Shown here in pieces: positions 17,548 to 26,172 of a stretch of 64,000 nt of DNA (positions within the stretch are counted from its first letter, which is position 1; each line of letters starts with the position of its first letter). This DNA comes from Actinomyces sp. oral taxon 448 str. F0400 (GTDB lineage Bacteria; Actinomycetota; Actinomycetes; Actinomycetales; Actinomycetaceae). A program made the translations under genes and the position numbers. The notes beneath the pieces are model-generated. The model was not told the origin of the DNA. It saw nothing but the letters and a program-made list of their open reading frames with translations, and searched no databases. The stretch covers positions 1,621,811 to 1,685,810 of the forward strand of contig NZ_GL985606.1 of NCBI RefSeq assembly GCF_000220835.1, written 5' to 3'.

Positions 17548-18549
17548 ATGCCTCAGCACCATCCGCCCCGCTCCCACGCCATCCGCTCCCGCGTGCGCTC
17601 CTTCTCCCGCGCTGGTGGTCGCCTGTCTGACGGCCAGGCGCGCGCTCTGGCCCGCTACGGCGACCGCTACGTCCTCGACGTCCCCCGTGCCGACGCCGTG
17701 CGGACGGTCGACGCCGGCTTCGATCTCGACCCGCGGGCGGCCTTCGCTCACCCGGGTCGTACGCGGCCGCTGGTCGTCGAGGTCGGTTCCGGCGGCGGGG
17801 AGGCGATACTCGCCCACGCCGCCGAGCACTCGGATGTCGATCACCTGGCCGTCGAGGTGTGGCAGACCGCCATCGCCAAGATCGTGCGCGGCGCGGCGGA
17901 GCGGGATCTGCGCAACGTGCGGGTCGCCCCCGCCGACGCTTCCCAGTTGCTAGCCACGGCTCTGCCGGTGGGCTCGGTCGACGAGGTGTGGGTCTTCTTC
18001 CCCGACCCGTGGCGCAAGCCCCGCCATCGCAAGCGGCGCCTGGTCGATGTCGCCTTCGCCGACTGCGTCGCCCGGGTGCTGCGCACCGGCGGCGTATGGA
18101 GGCTCGCCACCGATTGGGCGGACTACGCCTGGCAGATGCGCGACGTTCTCGAGGCGGTCTCCGTCCCGCCTGCGGGAGCCGCGCCGCCCGTCCCGGCCAC
18201 GGGGGGGGACGGGGCTGGCCCAGCGGACGTCTACTTCCGGTACGACGACGCCGGGGAGCGCCCCGACCTGGGAGCTGGAAGCGCCGTGGAAGGGAGTCCC
18301 GGCAACGGACCGGATCCCGGGTCCCCGGCGGGCGTGCGCGGTGGCTGGTCGGAGCGCTTCGCCGGTCGGGTGACGACTCGCTTCGAAGACAGGGGCGTGC
18401 GGGCCGGCCGCACCGTACGCGATCTGAGCGTCGTGCGCACCAGTACGCCGTGGCGCGCCGGTCGGTGCGACCGGCGCGGGCCGCTGCCCGAGGACCCGGG
18501 GCGTGGGGCCGCCGGGCGGGCTACTGCGCAGGAGGACATCCGTGTCTAG
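17548..18549 (+). CDS. trmB: tRNA (guanine-N7)-methyltransferase
   Basis: Methylates G46 of the tRNA variable loop. Rossmann and signature motifs are VEVGSGGGEAIL (SAM site), VEVWQTAIAKI, VWVFFPDPWRKPRHRKRRL and ATDWADYA. The 333-residue product is longer than usual because of a Gly/Pro-rich insert of about 60 residues before the TTRFEDRG segment and a charged tail after RTVRDLSVVR. Its last 8 bases overlap the start of nadR, suggesting co-translation. Confidence 0.94.
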   Translation: MPQHHPPRSHAIRSRVRSFSRAGGRLSDGQARALARYGDRYVLDVPRADAVRTVDAGFDLDPRAAFAHPGRTRPLVVEVGSGGGEAILAHAAEHSDVDHLAVEVWQTAIAKIVRGAAERDLRNVRVAPADASQLLATALPVGSVDEVWVFFPDPWRKPRHRKRRLVDVAFADCVARVLRTGGVWRLATDWADYAWQMRDVLEAVSVPPAGAAPPVPATGGDGAGPADVYFRYDDAGERPDLGAGSAVEGSPGNGPDPGSPAGVRGGWSERFAGRVTTRFEDRGVRAGRTVRDLSVVRTSTPWRAGRCDRRGPLPEDPGRGAAGRATAQEDIRV

Positions 18550-19564
18550 CGTCGGTCTTCTCGAGGGCGGGTTCTCACCGCTGCACTGCGGCCATGTCGC
18601 GGCCATCGTGCGCGCCTCGACCATGGTTGATGTGCTGCACGTCGTCGTGGCCACCGACGACGCCTGGGAGTGGGAGCACCTCTACCGCGGCGCACGCATC
18701 CCCTTTTTCCCCTCCCGCTACCGCGAGCGGTGGTTGCGCACGGTCTTCCGCGACCATCCGCACGTGCTGGTGCACGCCGTGCACCAGCCTCGCACGGGGG
18801 ATGACGAAGCCGATCGAACGGCGGGCGTCGAGGCGATCACCCAGTGCATCGGCGCACCGATCACGCACGTGTTCTCCTCGCAACAGGGGGCCGCCGTCGA
18901 TGCGTTCGGCCCCGACGCGGAGCACGTTCTCATCGAACCGGACTGGAACCCCTATCCGGTCTCCTCGGCCCGGATCCGTACCGAGGGCGCCCTGCGCTAC
19001 TGGGCGATGATCCCCGCCGTCGTACGCGCCTTCCTGGTCAAGAAGGTCGTGCTGGTGGGGCCGGAGTCCACTGGGAAGACGGTGCTGGCCCGCAACCTCG
19101 CCCTGTACTACAACACCGAGTGCGTCACCGAGTCCGGGCGGACCCTGCTGCGGGAGGCCGGGGACAACGACATGATCCTCGAGGACTACCCGCGTATCGC
19201 CATGGCCCACCACCTGGCCGTCGATCGGGCGCGGGCGCGGGCCAGCAGAGTCCTGTTCGTGGACACCGAGGCACTGGTCGTCCAGAACTACTCCCGGCTC
19301 TACGAGGGGTTCAATCAGCGTCTCATCGACGAGATCGCCCGCCTGCAGGATTACGACTTGGTTCTCTACCTGCCGCCCGATGTGCCGTGGGTGGACGACG
19401 GCACCCGACTGCTGGGCGATGAGCGCGAGGAGGCCGATGCGGAACTGCGCACTCTGCTGGCCGAGCACGGTGTGGAGATCGTCGAGGTCGGCGGAGGCTT
19501 CGAGCAGCGGCTGATCACCGCCGTCGACGCCGTCGACCGGCTTCTTGAGGGCGAGGGGCAGTGA
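18542..19564 (+). CDS. nadR: NadR-type NMN adenylyltransferase / nicotinamide riboside kinase
   Basis: Two-domain NAD salvage enzyme. The N-terminal nucleotidylyltransferase has GGFSPLHCGH (H-x-G-H) and SSARIRTEGA. The C-terminal kinase has a Walker A, LVGPESTGKTVL (near residues 178-186), and the LFVDTEALV strand. The GTG at 18542 has GGAGG upstream and gives the family start VGLLEGGFSP. There is no N-terminal helix-turn-helix, so this is an enzyme-only NadR unlike the E. coli repressor form. The product is 340 residues. Confidence 0.9.
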   Translation: MSSVGLLEGGFSPLHCGHVAAIVRASTMVDVLHVVVATDDAWEWEHLYRGARIPFFPSRYRERWLRTVFRDHPHVLVHAVHQPRTGDDEADRTAGVEAITQCIGAPITHVFSSQQGAAVDAFGPDAEHVLIEPDWNPYPVSSARIRTEGALRYWAMIPAVVRAFLVKKVVLVGPESTGKTVLARNLALYYNTECVTESGRTLLREAGDNDMILEDYPRIAMAHHLAVDRARARASRVLFVDTEALVVQNYSRLYEGFNQRLIDEIARLQDYDLVLYLPPDVPWVDDGTRLLGDEREEADAELRTLLAEHGVEIVEVGGGFEQRLITAVDAVDRLLEGEGQ

Positions 19565-19616
19565 GCGCAGCGGCGGTCGGCGACCCGGCTCCCGGCCGGG
19601 GCCGGCGGGAGGGGGC

Positions 19617-20894
19617 ATGAGTCCGGCTCCGCCGGAGGGGGCGTCCCTGCCGGGCGGGGACGTGCTGCCCGACCGGGTGCGGACGGCGACATCCCGGTCG
19701 AACGCCGGGTCGTTCTCGGTTTACCTGCACGTGCCGTACTGCCGGGTGCGGTGCGGCTACTGCGACTTCAACACGTATACGAATCTGGCCATGGGGCGGG
19801 GGGCGTCGGCGGGCGACTACGTGGACACACTGGCGGGCGAGCTGCGCCTGGCGCGGGCGACCATGGACACCGCCGGCCTGCAGCAGCGGGCGGTGCGAAC
19901 GGTGTTCGTCGGCGGCGGGACGCCGACGATGCTTCCGGTCGGCGACTTGGCCCGGATGGTCGATCTCGTACGCGGTACGTGGGGGCTGGCCGAGGCTGCC
20001 GAGGTGACGACGGAGGCGAACCCGGAGACAGTCGACGAACGCTACCTGGCGGGACTGGCGCGAGCCGGATTCACGCGGGTGTCCTTCGGCATGCAGTCGG
20101 CGGTACCGCGGGTGCTGGCCGTGCTGGACCGCGTGCACACGCCCGAGCGGGTGCCGAAGGTGGTCCGGTGGGCACGGCGTGCGGGATTGAGCACGAGTCT
20201 GGATCTCATCTACGGGGCGCCGGGGGAGTCCGCGGGGGATTGGGCTCGCAGCCTGGATGAGGCGATCGCCATTGGAGCGGACCATGTGAGCGCCTACGCG
20301 CTGGTGATCGAGGAGGGCACGAAGATGTGGGCCAGGGTGCGCCGCGGCGAGCTGGAGATGCCCGGAGACGACGATGAGGCCGCCAAGTACGAGATGGCGG
20401 ATGCGATTCTGGCGGCGGCCGGGTATGAGTGGTATGAGATTTCGAACTGGGCGAGGCCGGGGCGCGAATGCCGGCACAATGAGGCGTATTGGCGTGACTG
20501 GGACTGGTGGGGTGCTGGTCCGGGGGCGCATTCGCACCTGGGGGATGTGCGCATGTGGAATGTCAAGCATCCGGTGGCCTGGGCCGGTCGGGTGCGGTCC
20601 GGGCGTCTGCCGGTGGCCGGGCACGAGGTGGTCGACACCGGGGCGCGTGAGCTGGAGCGGGTCATGCTCGGAATCCGCATGCGTGAGGGCCTGGAGCTGG
20701 CGCGTCTGGTGCGCATCGGGCGGGACGGAGCCGAGCCGACGATGTCGGACGGGACGCCGAGGCGGCTCGTGCCCGTGGTGAGCCGGCTTGTGGATGATGG
20801 CCTGCTCGACGACGCCGCCCCGGCTGGTCGTGCGGTGCTCACTCTGCGCGGCCGGCTCATGGCCGACCATGTCACCCGGGAGCTCGTGGGGTGA
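19617..20894 (+). CDS. hemW: Radical SAM protein HemW (coproporphyrinogen dehydrogenase-like)
   Basis: Radical SAM protein of the HemN/HemW family, now viewed as a heme chaperone rather than an oxidase. The 4Fe-4S motif is CRVRCGYC near residue 45, followed by FVGGGTPTML, EANPETV and VSFGMQSAVP. The C-terminal HemW domain ends with a winged-helix-like stretch (VSRLVDDGLLDD). The ATG at 19617 is preceded by GGGAGGGGG. In actinobacteria hemW usually follows lepA closely; here three genes lie between. Confidence 0.93.
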   Translation: MSPAPPEGASLPGGDVLPDRVRTATSRSNAGSFSVYLHVPYCRVRCGYCDFNTYTNLAMGRGASAGDYVDTLAGELRLARATMDTAGLQQRAVRTVFVGGGTPTMLPVGDLARMVDLVRGTWGLAEAAEVTTEANPETVDERYLAGLARAGFTRVSFGMQSAVPRVLAVLDRVHTPERVPKVVRWARRAGLSTSLDLIYGAPGESAGDWARSLDEAIAIGADHVSAYALVIEEGTKMWARVRRGELEMPGDDDEAAKYEMADAILAAAGYEWYEISNWARPGRECRHNEAYWRDWDWWGAGPGAHSHLGDVRMWNVKHPVAWAGRVRSGRLPVAGHEVVDTGARELERVMLGIRMREGLELARLVRIGRDGAEPTMSDGTPRRLVPVVSRLVDDGLLDDAAPAGRAVLTLRGRLMADHVTRELVG

Positions 20895-20933
20895 GACCGG
20901 TCTTCCTGCTCCGATCGCCCTCCGGGGTGGATG

Positions 20934-21662
20934 TCACGATGCTGGAGGCGACGCCCGGTTCGGCCCTTCGGCGGCGCCCGCACCGCCGTCGGGCACGAGT
21001 CTGGAGATGCCGTAGCCGAGCCAGAACAGGATGAGCCCGGTCAGAAGCGTCCCCAGGTAGTAGGCGGGCTGACCGAGCGAGCCGAGCACCGGCATGCTCC
21101 GCTGGAAGAAGTAGTCGCCGTCCGTGATCGCATTGGCCGCCACCGCTACGAGCGAGAAAACAACCATCCACGCGAAGGCTCGTCCCAGGGCGCGCCTGCT
21201 CGGCCTCCAGTCGGTCGTCACCCATGCCAGCACCGGCATGAGCAGGGTGATGACGTGGTTGATCAGGAAGCTCCAGCCGAACAGATTGGTGATCGGTGAG
21301 ATGTCCTGCGGGTAGGAGAAGCTGAACCACGCCCACAGGCTGAAGTAGAACAGCACGTCCATGACGCGCTCGGACCCGGTCGCCAGATAGACGACGCACA
21401 GGAGTGCCGACACCCGTGAGATGTGCAAGGGCAGCACCTGCGCCCAGCCCCACCCTGTCGCCACGTATACGCCGTACATCAGCATCTGCTGCATCACTGA
21501 GACGATGAGCACCCCTGCGCGCACCTGCCGGGCGTGCTCGCGCACCCAGCGCCGGCAGCCGATGAGGAGAGCCGCGGCGAGCACGAGCAGCGCGACGTAC
21601 ATGAGGTGGTCCGGGCCACCGATGGGGATCGGCTCCGCCGTCAGGGAGAAGAAGCGCTTCAC
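20934..21662 (-). CDS. TIGR02206/YwaF-like integral membrane protein
   Basis: A 242-residue protein of about seven hydrophobic segments. It includes paired aromatic-rich helices (DVLFYFSLWAWFSFSYPQ) and the pattern LPLHISRVSALL and SFLINHVITLLMP, as in the TIGR02206 (YwaF/TMEM164-like) group. Function is not established for bacterial members. It is convergent with hemW and lies 51 nt downstream of def on the same strand. There is no signal peptide beyond the first membrane helix. Confidence 0.75.
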   Translation of the reverse strand: MKRFFSLTAEPIPIGGPDHLMYVALLVLAAALLIGCRRWVREHARQVRAGVLIVSVMQQMLMYGVYVATGWGWAQVLPLHISRVSALLCVVYLATGSERVMDVLFYFSLWAWFSFSYPQDISPITNLFGWSFLINHVITLLMPVLAWVTTDWRPSRRALGRAFAWMVVFSLVAVAANAITDGDYFFQRSMPVLGSLGQPAYYLGTLLTGLILFWLGYGISRLVPDGGAGAAEGPNRASPPAS

Positions 21663-21713
21663 GCTGCCATGCTACTGAGCGCCCTGAGAGCCGTCGAAGG
21701 AACGCTGCCGCCC

Positions 21714-22205
21714 TTACAGTCCCTGGGCGCGAAGCTCCTTCATCGCCATGACGCGGTTCTTGCGGTCCAGACGGTCGATGTACAGGCGCCCCTCGAGATG
21801 GTCGCACTCGTGCTGGATGCAGCGCCCCATGAGCTCCTCGCCCTCGACGATCACTTCCTTGCCGTCCAGGTCGGTGCCCACGGCACGGGCGTACCATGCG
21901 CGCTTGGTCGGATACCACAGGCCCGGCACGGACAGGCAGCCCTCCTCCCCGTCCTGGTACTCCTCGAAGTTCAACTCGTCGATCCTCGGGTTGAGGATGT
22001 AGCCGATCCGGTCATCGATGTTCCATGAGAAGGCGCGCATGCCCACGCCGATCTGATTGGCCGCCAGCCCCGCGCGCCCGTCCTCGTCGACTGTTTCGAG
22101 CAGATCCTCGACGAGCGCCTTGACACTCTCGTCGATGTCCGTGATCCACTCGCACTGCGTGCGCAGGACGGGATCGCCGATGATGCGGATGTCGCGGTAA
22201 GCCAT
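21714..22205 (-). CDS. def: Peptide deformylase
   Basis: Removes the formyl group from nascent N-terminal formyl-Met. All three motifs are present in the 163-residue product: GLAANQIGV (GxGxAAxQ-type, with Leu), EGCLSVPG (metal Cys) and QHECDHLEG (metal His pair and catalytic Glu). I chose the ATG at 22205 because [15 protein letters not shown] is the family start; the upstream extension is Arg-rich and does not match. Length is normal. Confidence 0.95.
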   Translation of the reverse strand: MAYRDIRIIGDPVLRTQCEWITDIDESVKALVEDLLETVDEDGRAGLAANQIGVGMRAFSWNIDDRIGYILNPRIDELNFEEYQDGEEGCLSVPGLWYPTKRAWYARAVGTDLDGKEVIVEGEELMGRCIQHECDHLEGRLYIDRLDRKNRVMAMKELRAQGL

Positions 22206-22307
22206 GGGCGCATCCTCGCACGAACGCTCACGGCCGAGCTCATCGCGCGCCCGGCGCCGCTGCGCGCGCCGACGCATGCCGGCCCGGTGGGCCGATAGCA
22301 TGGCCGC

Positions 22308-22889
22308 ATGCGTCTGCCTCGCCGTCGTTCATCCGCCGCCCTGCCGTCCCGTCTGGCGCGAATGGCCGCCGCCTCCGAACCGGTCCTGGGCGCCGTCCCC
22401 CTCGACGAGGCCGGGGGACGATGGGCCGTTGCCGCTCCGAGCGGCGTCATCATTCTCGATGAGGACGGCATCGACGTCCGCCATGCCTGGGATCGGATCA
22501 ACCGCGGGACCTGGGACGCCCGGGAGCGCACCTTCACACTCGAACTCCTCGATGAGGCCGAGCCGCTGGTCCTGGTCGTGCCCGACCGCGTCTCGACCGC
22601 GACGGAGGACGGGCGCGACGGCGAGCGCGCTGTCGAGGAGAAGATGTTCGCCCTGGCCCTGCGTCAGCGCGTCAACGCGGCGATCATCCACCACGCGTCC
22701 GCCACTCTGCCCGATGGGCGGCGGATCACGGCCAGTGTGCGCCGCCGTCCCGACGGCGTTCTCTATTCGGTCACCGATCCGCCCGTCGGCGGTGGGGATG
22801 CGGACCGGGAACTCGGCCTCGACGACATCGACGCTCTCACCTCCCTGGAGGATCGTGTCCGCGACGCTGTGGGGCTGCCCACAACGTGA
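22308..22889 (+). CDS. Conserved hypothetical protein
   Basis: I do not recognise this 193-residue protein. It starts with a short Arg/Ala-rich segment, then a mixed alpha/beta region with [11 protein letters not shown], a tryptophan-containing [19 protein letters not shown], and an acidic C-terminal end. No signal peptide or membrane helix is seen. It is divergent from def, about 100 nt apart. Codon use matches its neighbours, so it is likely a real gene. Confidence 0.7.
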   Translation: MRLPRRRSSAALPSRLARMAAASEPVLGAVPLDEAGGRWAVAAPSGVIILDEDGIDVRHAWDRINRGTWDARERTFTLELLDEAEPLVLVVPDRVSTATEDGRDGERAVEEKMFALALRQRVNAAIIHHASATLPDGRRITASVRRRPDGVLYSVTDPPVGGGDADRELGLDDIDALTSLEDRVRDAVGLPTT

Positions 22890-22980
22890 CATGCACGCGT
22901 CATCACAACGGTTCCGGTCCGAGAAGGGATTCGACGTCAGCGGCGCCGGTTGCTAAAGTTCACTGCGCGTCGAGCGCCAT

Positions 22981-23052
<72 letters not shown>

Positions 23053-23058
23053 CCGGCA

Positions 23059-23086
23059 GGGGTCCGACCGGGTACGGTCGGACCCC
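23059..23086 (+). terminator. Hairpin terminator of tRNA-Asn
   Basis: GGGGTCCGACC and GGTCGGACCCC form a perfect 11-bp stem with a 6-nt loop, starting 7 nt after the tRNA. Only two T residues follow. Confidence 0.75.
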
Positions 23087-23104
23087 TTCGTCGGTCGGCC
23101 CGCC

Positions 23105-23163
23105 GGCCCCGTCCCTTCGCCCGGGCCCGGCCTCTCGCCGGCCCCGGGCGAAGGGACGGGGCC
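23105..23163. repeat. 21-bp perfect GC-rich inverted repeat
   Basis: The arms 23105-23125 and 23143-23163 are exact reverse complements. They include CCCCGTCCCTTCGCCCGGG on the left, and the 17-nt loop contains a further CCGGC/GCCGG stem. There is no T-tract on either side. It could be a bidirectional terminator or a structured boundary element between tRNA-Asn and the next gene. The rest of 23053-23282 shows no gene. Confidence 0.8.
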
Positions 23164-23282
23164 CGGCACCCCGCTCTCACCGGGGCGGTCGGCCCGCGAT
23201 GGCCCCGCGGGCTGTGCGACGCGCGTGTCGTGAACCGGTCTGTTCGTGCCATCAGCGTGCTCTAACCGTTACGATCTGGGTG

Positions 23283-25367
23283 ATGACCGATACGCCAGCA
23301 CCTGAAGCCCCCGCCGCCCCGATCACCGAGGACTCGGCCCATGCGGGTCACGACCGCCCCGTGCCAACAGGCGGCCGCGACAGCACCGACGAGGGCCGCA
23401 AGCTCGTCATCGCCTCCGCCTACGGGGCGCCGGACGCGGACGAGTGGGTCGCCGACGCCCGCCGGATGGGCGTGACCGTCATGCGTCTGACCGACATCGT
23501 TGAGACCGGCCTCGAGGATTGCCTGAACGACCCCGAGGGCAAGTACGAGGAGATGGACCTCAAGGCTCGAACGGCCGCCGATGCCGGCATGGGCGTCGTC
23601 CTGGACCTGTCGTTCATACGGAACGCGGCGATCAGGGCGGGACGCAACCCTTACAAGGAGGATTTCGACTGGAGCACCTACGTCGCGCCGCTGCTCGCAC
23701 GCCCTTTCCCCACTGGTGGCACCTACGGCACCAGCGAGCACATCGTCTACGTCTCCCTGCCCGGCGAGCCCCACGTCGATTGGGGCGATGACCCCAATGA
23801 GAAAGCCGACACAGCCGAGGACCTCATCGCCTTCTACCAGCGTCTGGCCCGCGTGGTGCGCCGCGCCGGCGTGGACCGGCCTGTGGCGGCGGGGGGTTTC
23901 ATTCACCATACGGCCGATGGCAACGGCACTGACGCCGGTTTGGACATCACCGCCGTCTACAGCCTGATCGAGATCGACGTGTGCACCACCCACGCCTACG
24001 ACCAGGACTCCCTTGACGCCCTGCCCATGCTGACGCGCTACGCCCACGCGTTGGGCAAGCCCTTCATCCTGGAGGAGACCGGACGCAATGCCGAGGGGTA
24101 CTCCGACGCCGGGCGGGCCGACTGGTTCGCTCGCGTTCGGGAGGCCTGCGCCGACGCCGGCGTCGACGGCGTCGGCGTGTGGAACGTGGGTCAGGGCGGC
24201 GGCTTCGATGTCCGGCCCCCGAGGCACCCGCTGGCCGCCGCCGCCATGCGGCGCATGGCCGATGTCGTGATCCCGGAGGCTCTCGTCGCCCAGGAGGAGG
24301 AGGGACTGGAGCCGCACGGGCAGCACGCCGCGACCGCTGACAGCGCGGCCAGTGCCGTAAGCGCGGCCAGTGCGGGCACACCCGACGAAGGGACCTCAGG
24401 GGACGCCGCCGTGGCGGAGGGCGGGGCTGCGACCGCTCGTGCCGCCGTGGCGGAGGGCACGCCCGGCGGGGCGGCGGGGCGGCGGGATGTCGTGGCGCCC
24501 GGGGAGGTTGCGAGCGCGCCGGGCGAGCCGGATGCGTCGGATGCGCGACCCGATCCCGCGACAGCCGATTCCGCCGACGGGTTCGGCGCGGGCGCTGCAG
24601 CGGGAGTCGCCCTCACCGATGGCGACCAGCCCGGCGCGGTGAGGGCCGAGGATGTCACTGCTCACACGTCCCCCTCCCGCCTCGACGCCGCGGGAGTGCC
24701 CGAGTCCGCGAGCCCCGGGGAAGCGCCCCGGGCGGCCACGGCTGACGAGCCCGACGACGATGGCGCACGCGTGCAGGGAGTTCTGGCGAGCGATGCCGAT
24801 CCCGGCGAGGGTGATGAGGCCGGCGATGCCGGCACCGGCGAACCGTCTGATACCTCCGACGCTGCTGGTGCCTCATCGGCCGATGTCGAGCCGCCGGAAG
24901 AGCCGGCGGGCGGCGCGGCGGTGGCCGGCTCCGTCTCCGTCGATCGAGGGTCTCCCGCTGCTGAGGGGGAGGCCGCCGCCCCCGCGCTGAGCAGCGGGGC
25001 TCCGGCTCCGACCGAGCCTGCGCCGAGTTCCGATGCCCCCACGTCCGCGCCTGTTGGGGGAACCTTCGCCCGCGGCGGGGAGGAAGCCGCCATTTGGCGA
25101 AGCGTTATGGCTGCACGGAACGCGGAGGCGGCTCATGGCGTCCGGAGCGGGCGCGCGGCGGTCGCCGATGAGGGTGGGTCGGCCGAGGACTCCACCGTCC
25201 GGGGCGCCGTCGCACGTGAGAATGCCGACACCGACGGCGGTGATGGCAGGGCCGCCGCACGCCGCGTTGCCGCGACGGCCGACGAACCGGTCGACGAGGA
25301 CGAGAGCGAGTCCGCCGACGCCGATCGGCGGGAGAACACCACTGCGCACGAGGACGGCGGGAACTGA
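23283..25367 (+). CDS. GH5-like glycoside hydrolase with long disordered acidic tail
   Basis: Residues about 38-330 look like a (beta/alpha)8 glycoside hydrolase of the GH5/cellulase superfamily: KLVIASAYG, MGVTVMRLTD, MGVVLDLSFIRN, then VSLPGEPHVDW (candidate acid/base Glu near 162), THAYDQDS and KPFILEETG (candidate nucleophile Glu near 264). The usual Asn of the Asn-Glu-Pro motif is Gly here. Residues about 340-694 are Ala/Asp/Glu/Gly-rich and low in complexity. There is no signal peptide or anchor, so the protein appears cytoplasmic or leaves by an unknown route. The substrate is unknown. The ATG at 23283 was chosen; a GTG sits immediately before it. Strong hairpins lie on both sides. Confidence 0.72.
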   Translation: MTDTPAPEAPAAPITEDSAHAGHDRPVPTGGRDSTDEGRKLVIASAYGAPDADEWVADARRMGVTVMRLTDIVETGLEDCLNDPEGKYEEMDLKARTAADAGMGVVLDLSFIRNAAIRAGRNPYKEDFDWSTYVAPLLARPFPTGGTYGTSEHIVYVSLPGEPHVDWGDDPNEKADTAEDLIAFYQRLARVVRRAGVDRPVAAGGFIHHTADGNGTDAGLDITAVYSLIEIDVCTTHAYDQDSLDALPMLTRYAHALGKPFILEETGRNAEGYSDAGRADWFARVREACADAGVDGVGVWNVGQGGGFDVRPPRHPLAAAAMRRMADVVIPEALVAQEEEGLEPHGQHAATADSAASAVSAASAGTPDEGTSGDAAVAEGGAATARAAVAEGTPGGAAGRRDVVAPGEVASAPGEPDASDARPDPATADSADGFGAGAAAGVALTDGDQPGAVRAEDVTAHTSPSRLDAAGVPESASPGEAPRAATADEPDDDGARVQGVLASDADPGEGDEAGDAGTGEPSDTSDAAGASSADVEPPEEPAGGAAVAGSVSVDRGSPAAEGEAAAPALSSGAPAPTEPAPSSDAPTSAPVGGTFARGGEEAAIWRSVMAARNAEAAHGVRSGRAAVADEGGSAEDSTVRGAVARENADTDGGDGRAAARRVAATADEPVDEDESESADADRRENTTAHEDGGN

Positions 25368-25393
25368 GGCACCTTTGCGAGGACCGGGCCGCC

Positions 25394-25441
25394 GCGGGAT
25401 CTGCGCTCCTGCGGGCCGGCCCGCGGGTGCGCAGATCCCGC
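25394..25441 (+). terminator. Nested hairpin terminator after the GH5-like gene
   Basis: GCGGGATCTGCGC (25394-25406) is exactly repeated in reverse complement at 25429-25441. The loop holds a second palindrome, GCGGGCCGGCCCGC. It begins 27 nt after the stop codon. No long T-tract is seen. Confidence 0.75.
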
Positions 25442-25612
25442 TGCTCTGGACGACGCCTGTGCTCCGCGCTCTGCGGGAGCTTCGAACCCGCCTGGACCTG
25501 GCCGCCGCTGTCTGGCACGATAGTGGCGCACGCCGCGTGCTTCACATTGAACGCCCGGTACGAGTCGAGACCGTTGGGGAAGGCGAATCTCGAAACGACC
25601 AGGAGGCGATCC

Positions 25613-26116
25613 ATGGTGAACGGTGCCTACACCCGCGGTGTACTTTTCGTGCACTCCGCGCCCCGTGCGCTGTGCCCGCACATCGAGTGGGCGGGTGCCG
25701 AGGTTCTCGGCTCCCGTATCCACCTCGACTGGACAGAGCAGCCTGCTGCTCCCGGGATGATGCGCGCCGAGACGAGCTGGGTCGGCCAGGTCGGGACCGG
25801 CGCGCGACTCACCAGTGCCCTGCGCGGCTGGGCGAACCTGCGTTACGAGGTCACCGAGGAGGCCTCGCCCGGTAACGACGGCGGCCGTTGGTCGCACACC
25901 CCCGATCTGGGGATCTTCCACGCCCAGACGGACGTGCACGGCAACGTCGTCGTCCCCGAGGACCGCATCCGTGCTGCCCTGCTTCACGCTGAGGAGCCGG
26001 CGGCCATGCGCCGTCAGCTCGACTTGGCGCTGGGGCAGGCCTGGGACGATGAGCTCGAGCCGTTCCGCTACGCCGGCGCCGGCGCGCCGGTCCGCTGGCT
26101 TCACCGGGTGGGGTGA
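25613..26116 (+). CDS. DUF3145 domain-containing protein
   Basis: A 167-residue actinobacterial protein of unknown function, beginning MVNGAYTRGVLFVHSAP and PHIEWA, with WTEQPAAPGMMRAE, LRYEVTEE and the charged C-terminal WDDELEPFRYAG. These features are characteristic of DUF3145. AGGAGG precedes the ATG at a good distance. DUF3145 genes are commonly found beside the fatty-acid fab cluster in actinobacteria, as here, where it is convergent with fabF. Confidence 0.85.
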   Translation: MVNGAYTRGVLFVHSAPRALCPHIEWAGAEVLGSRIHLDWTEQPAAPGMMRAETSWVGQVGTGARLTSALRGWANLRYEVTEEASPGNDGGRWSHTPDLGIFHAQTDVHGNVVVPEDRIRAALLHAEEPAAMRRQLDLALGQAWDDELEPFRYAGAGAPVRWLHRVG

Positions 26117-26172
26117 AGCGCACGACGCTCATGGCTCTGCGGGGTGCAGCGGGGGCGGGCCCCACTCGCATC

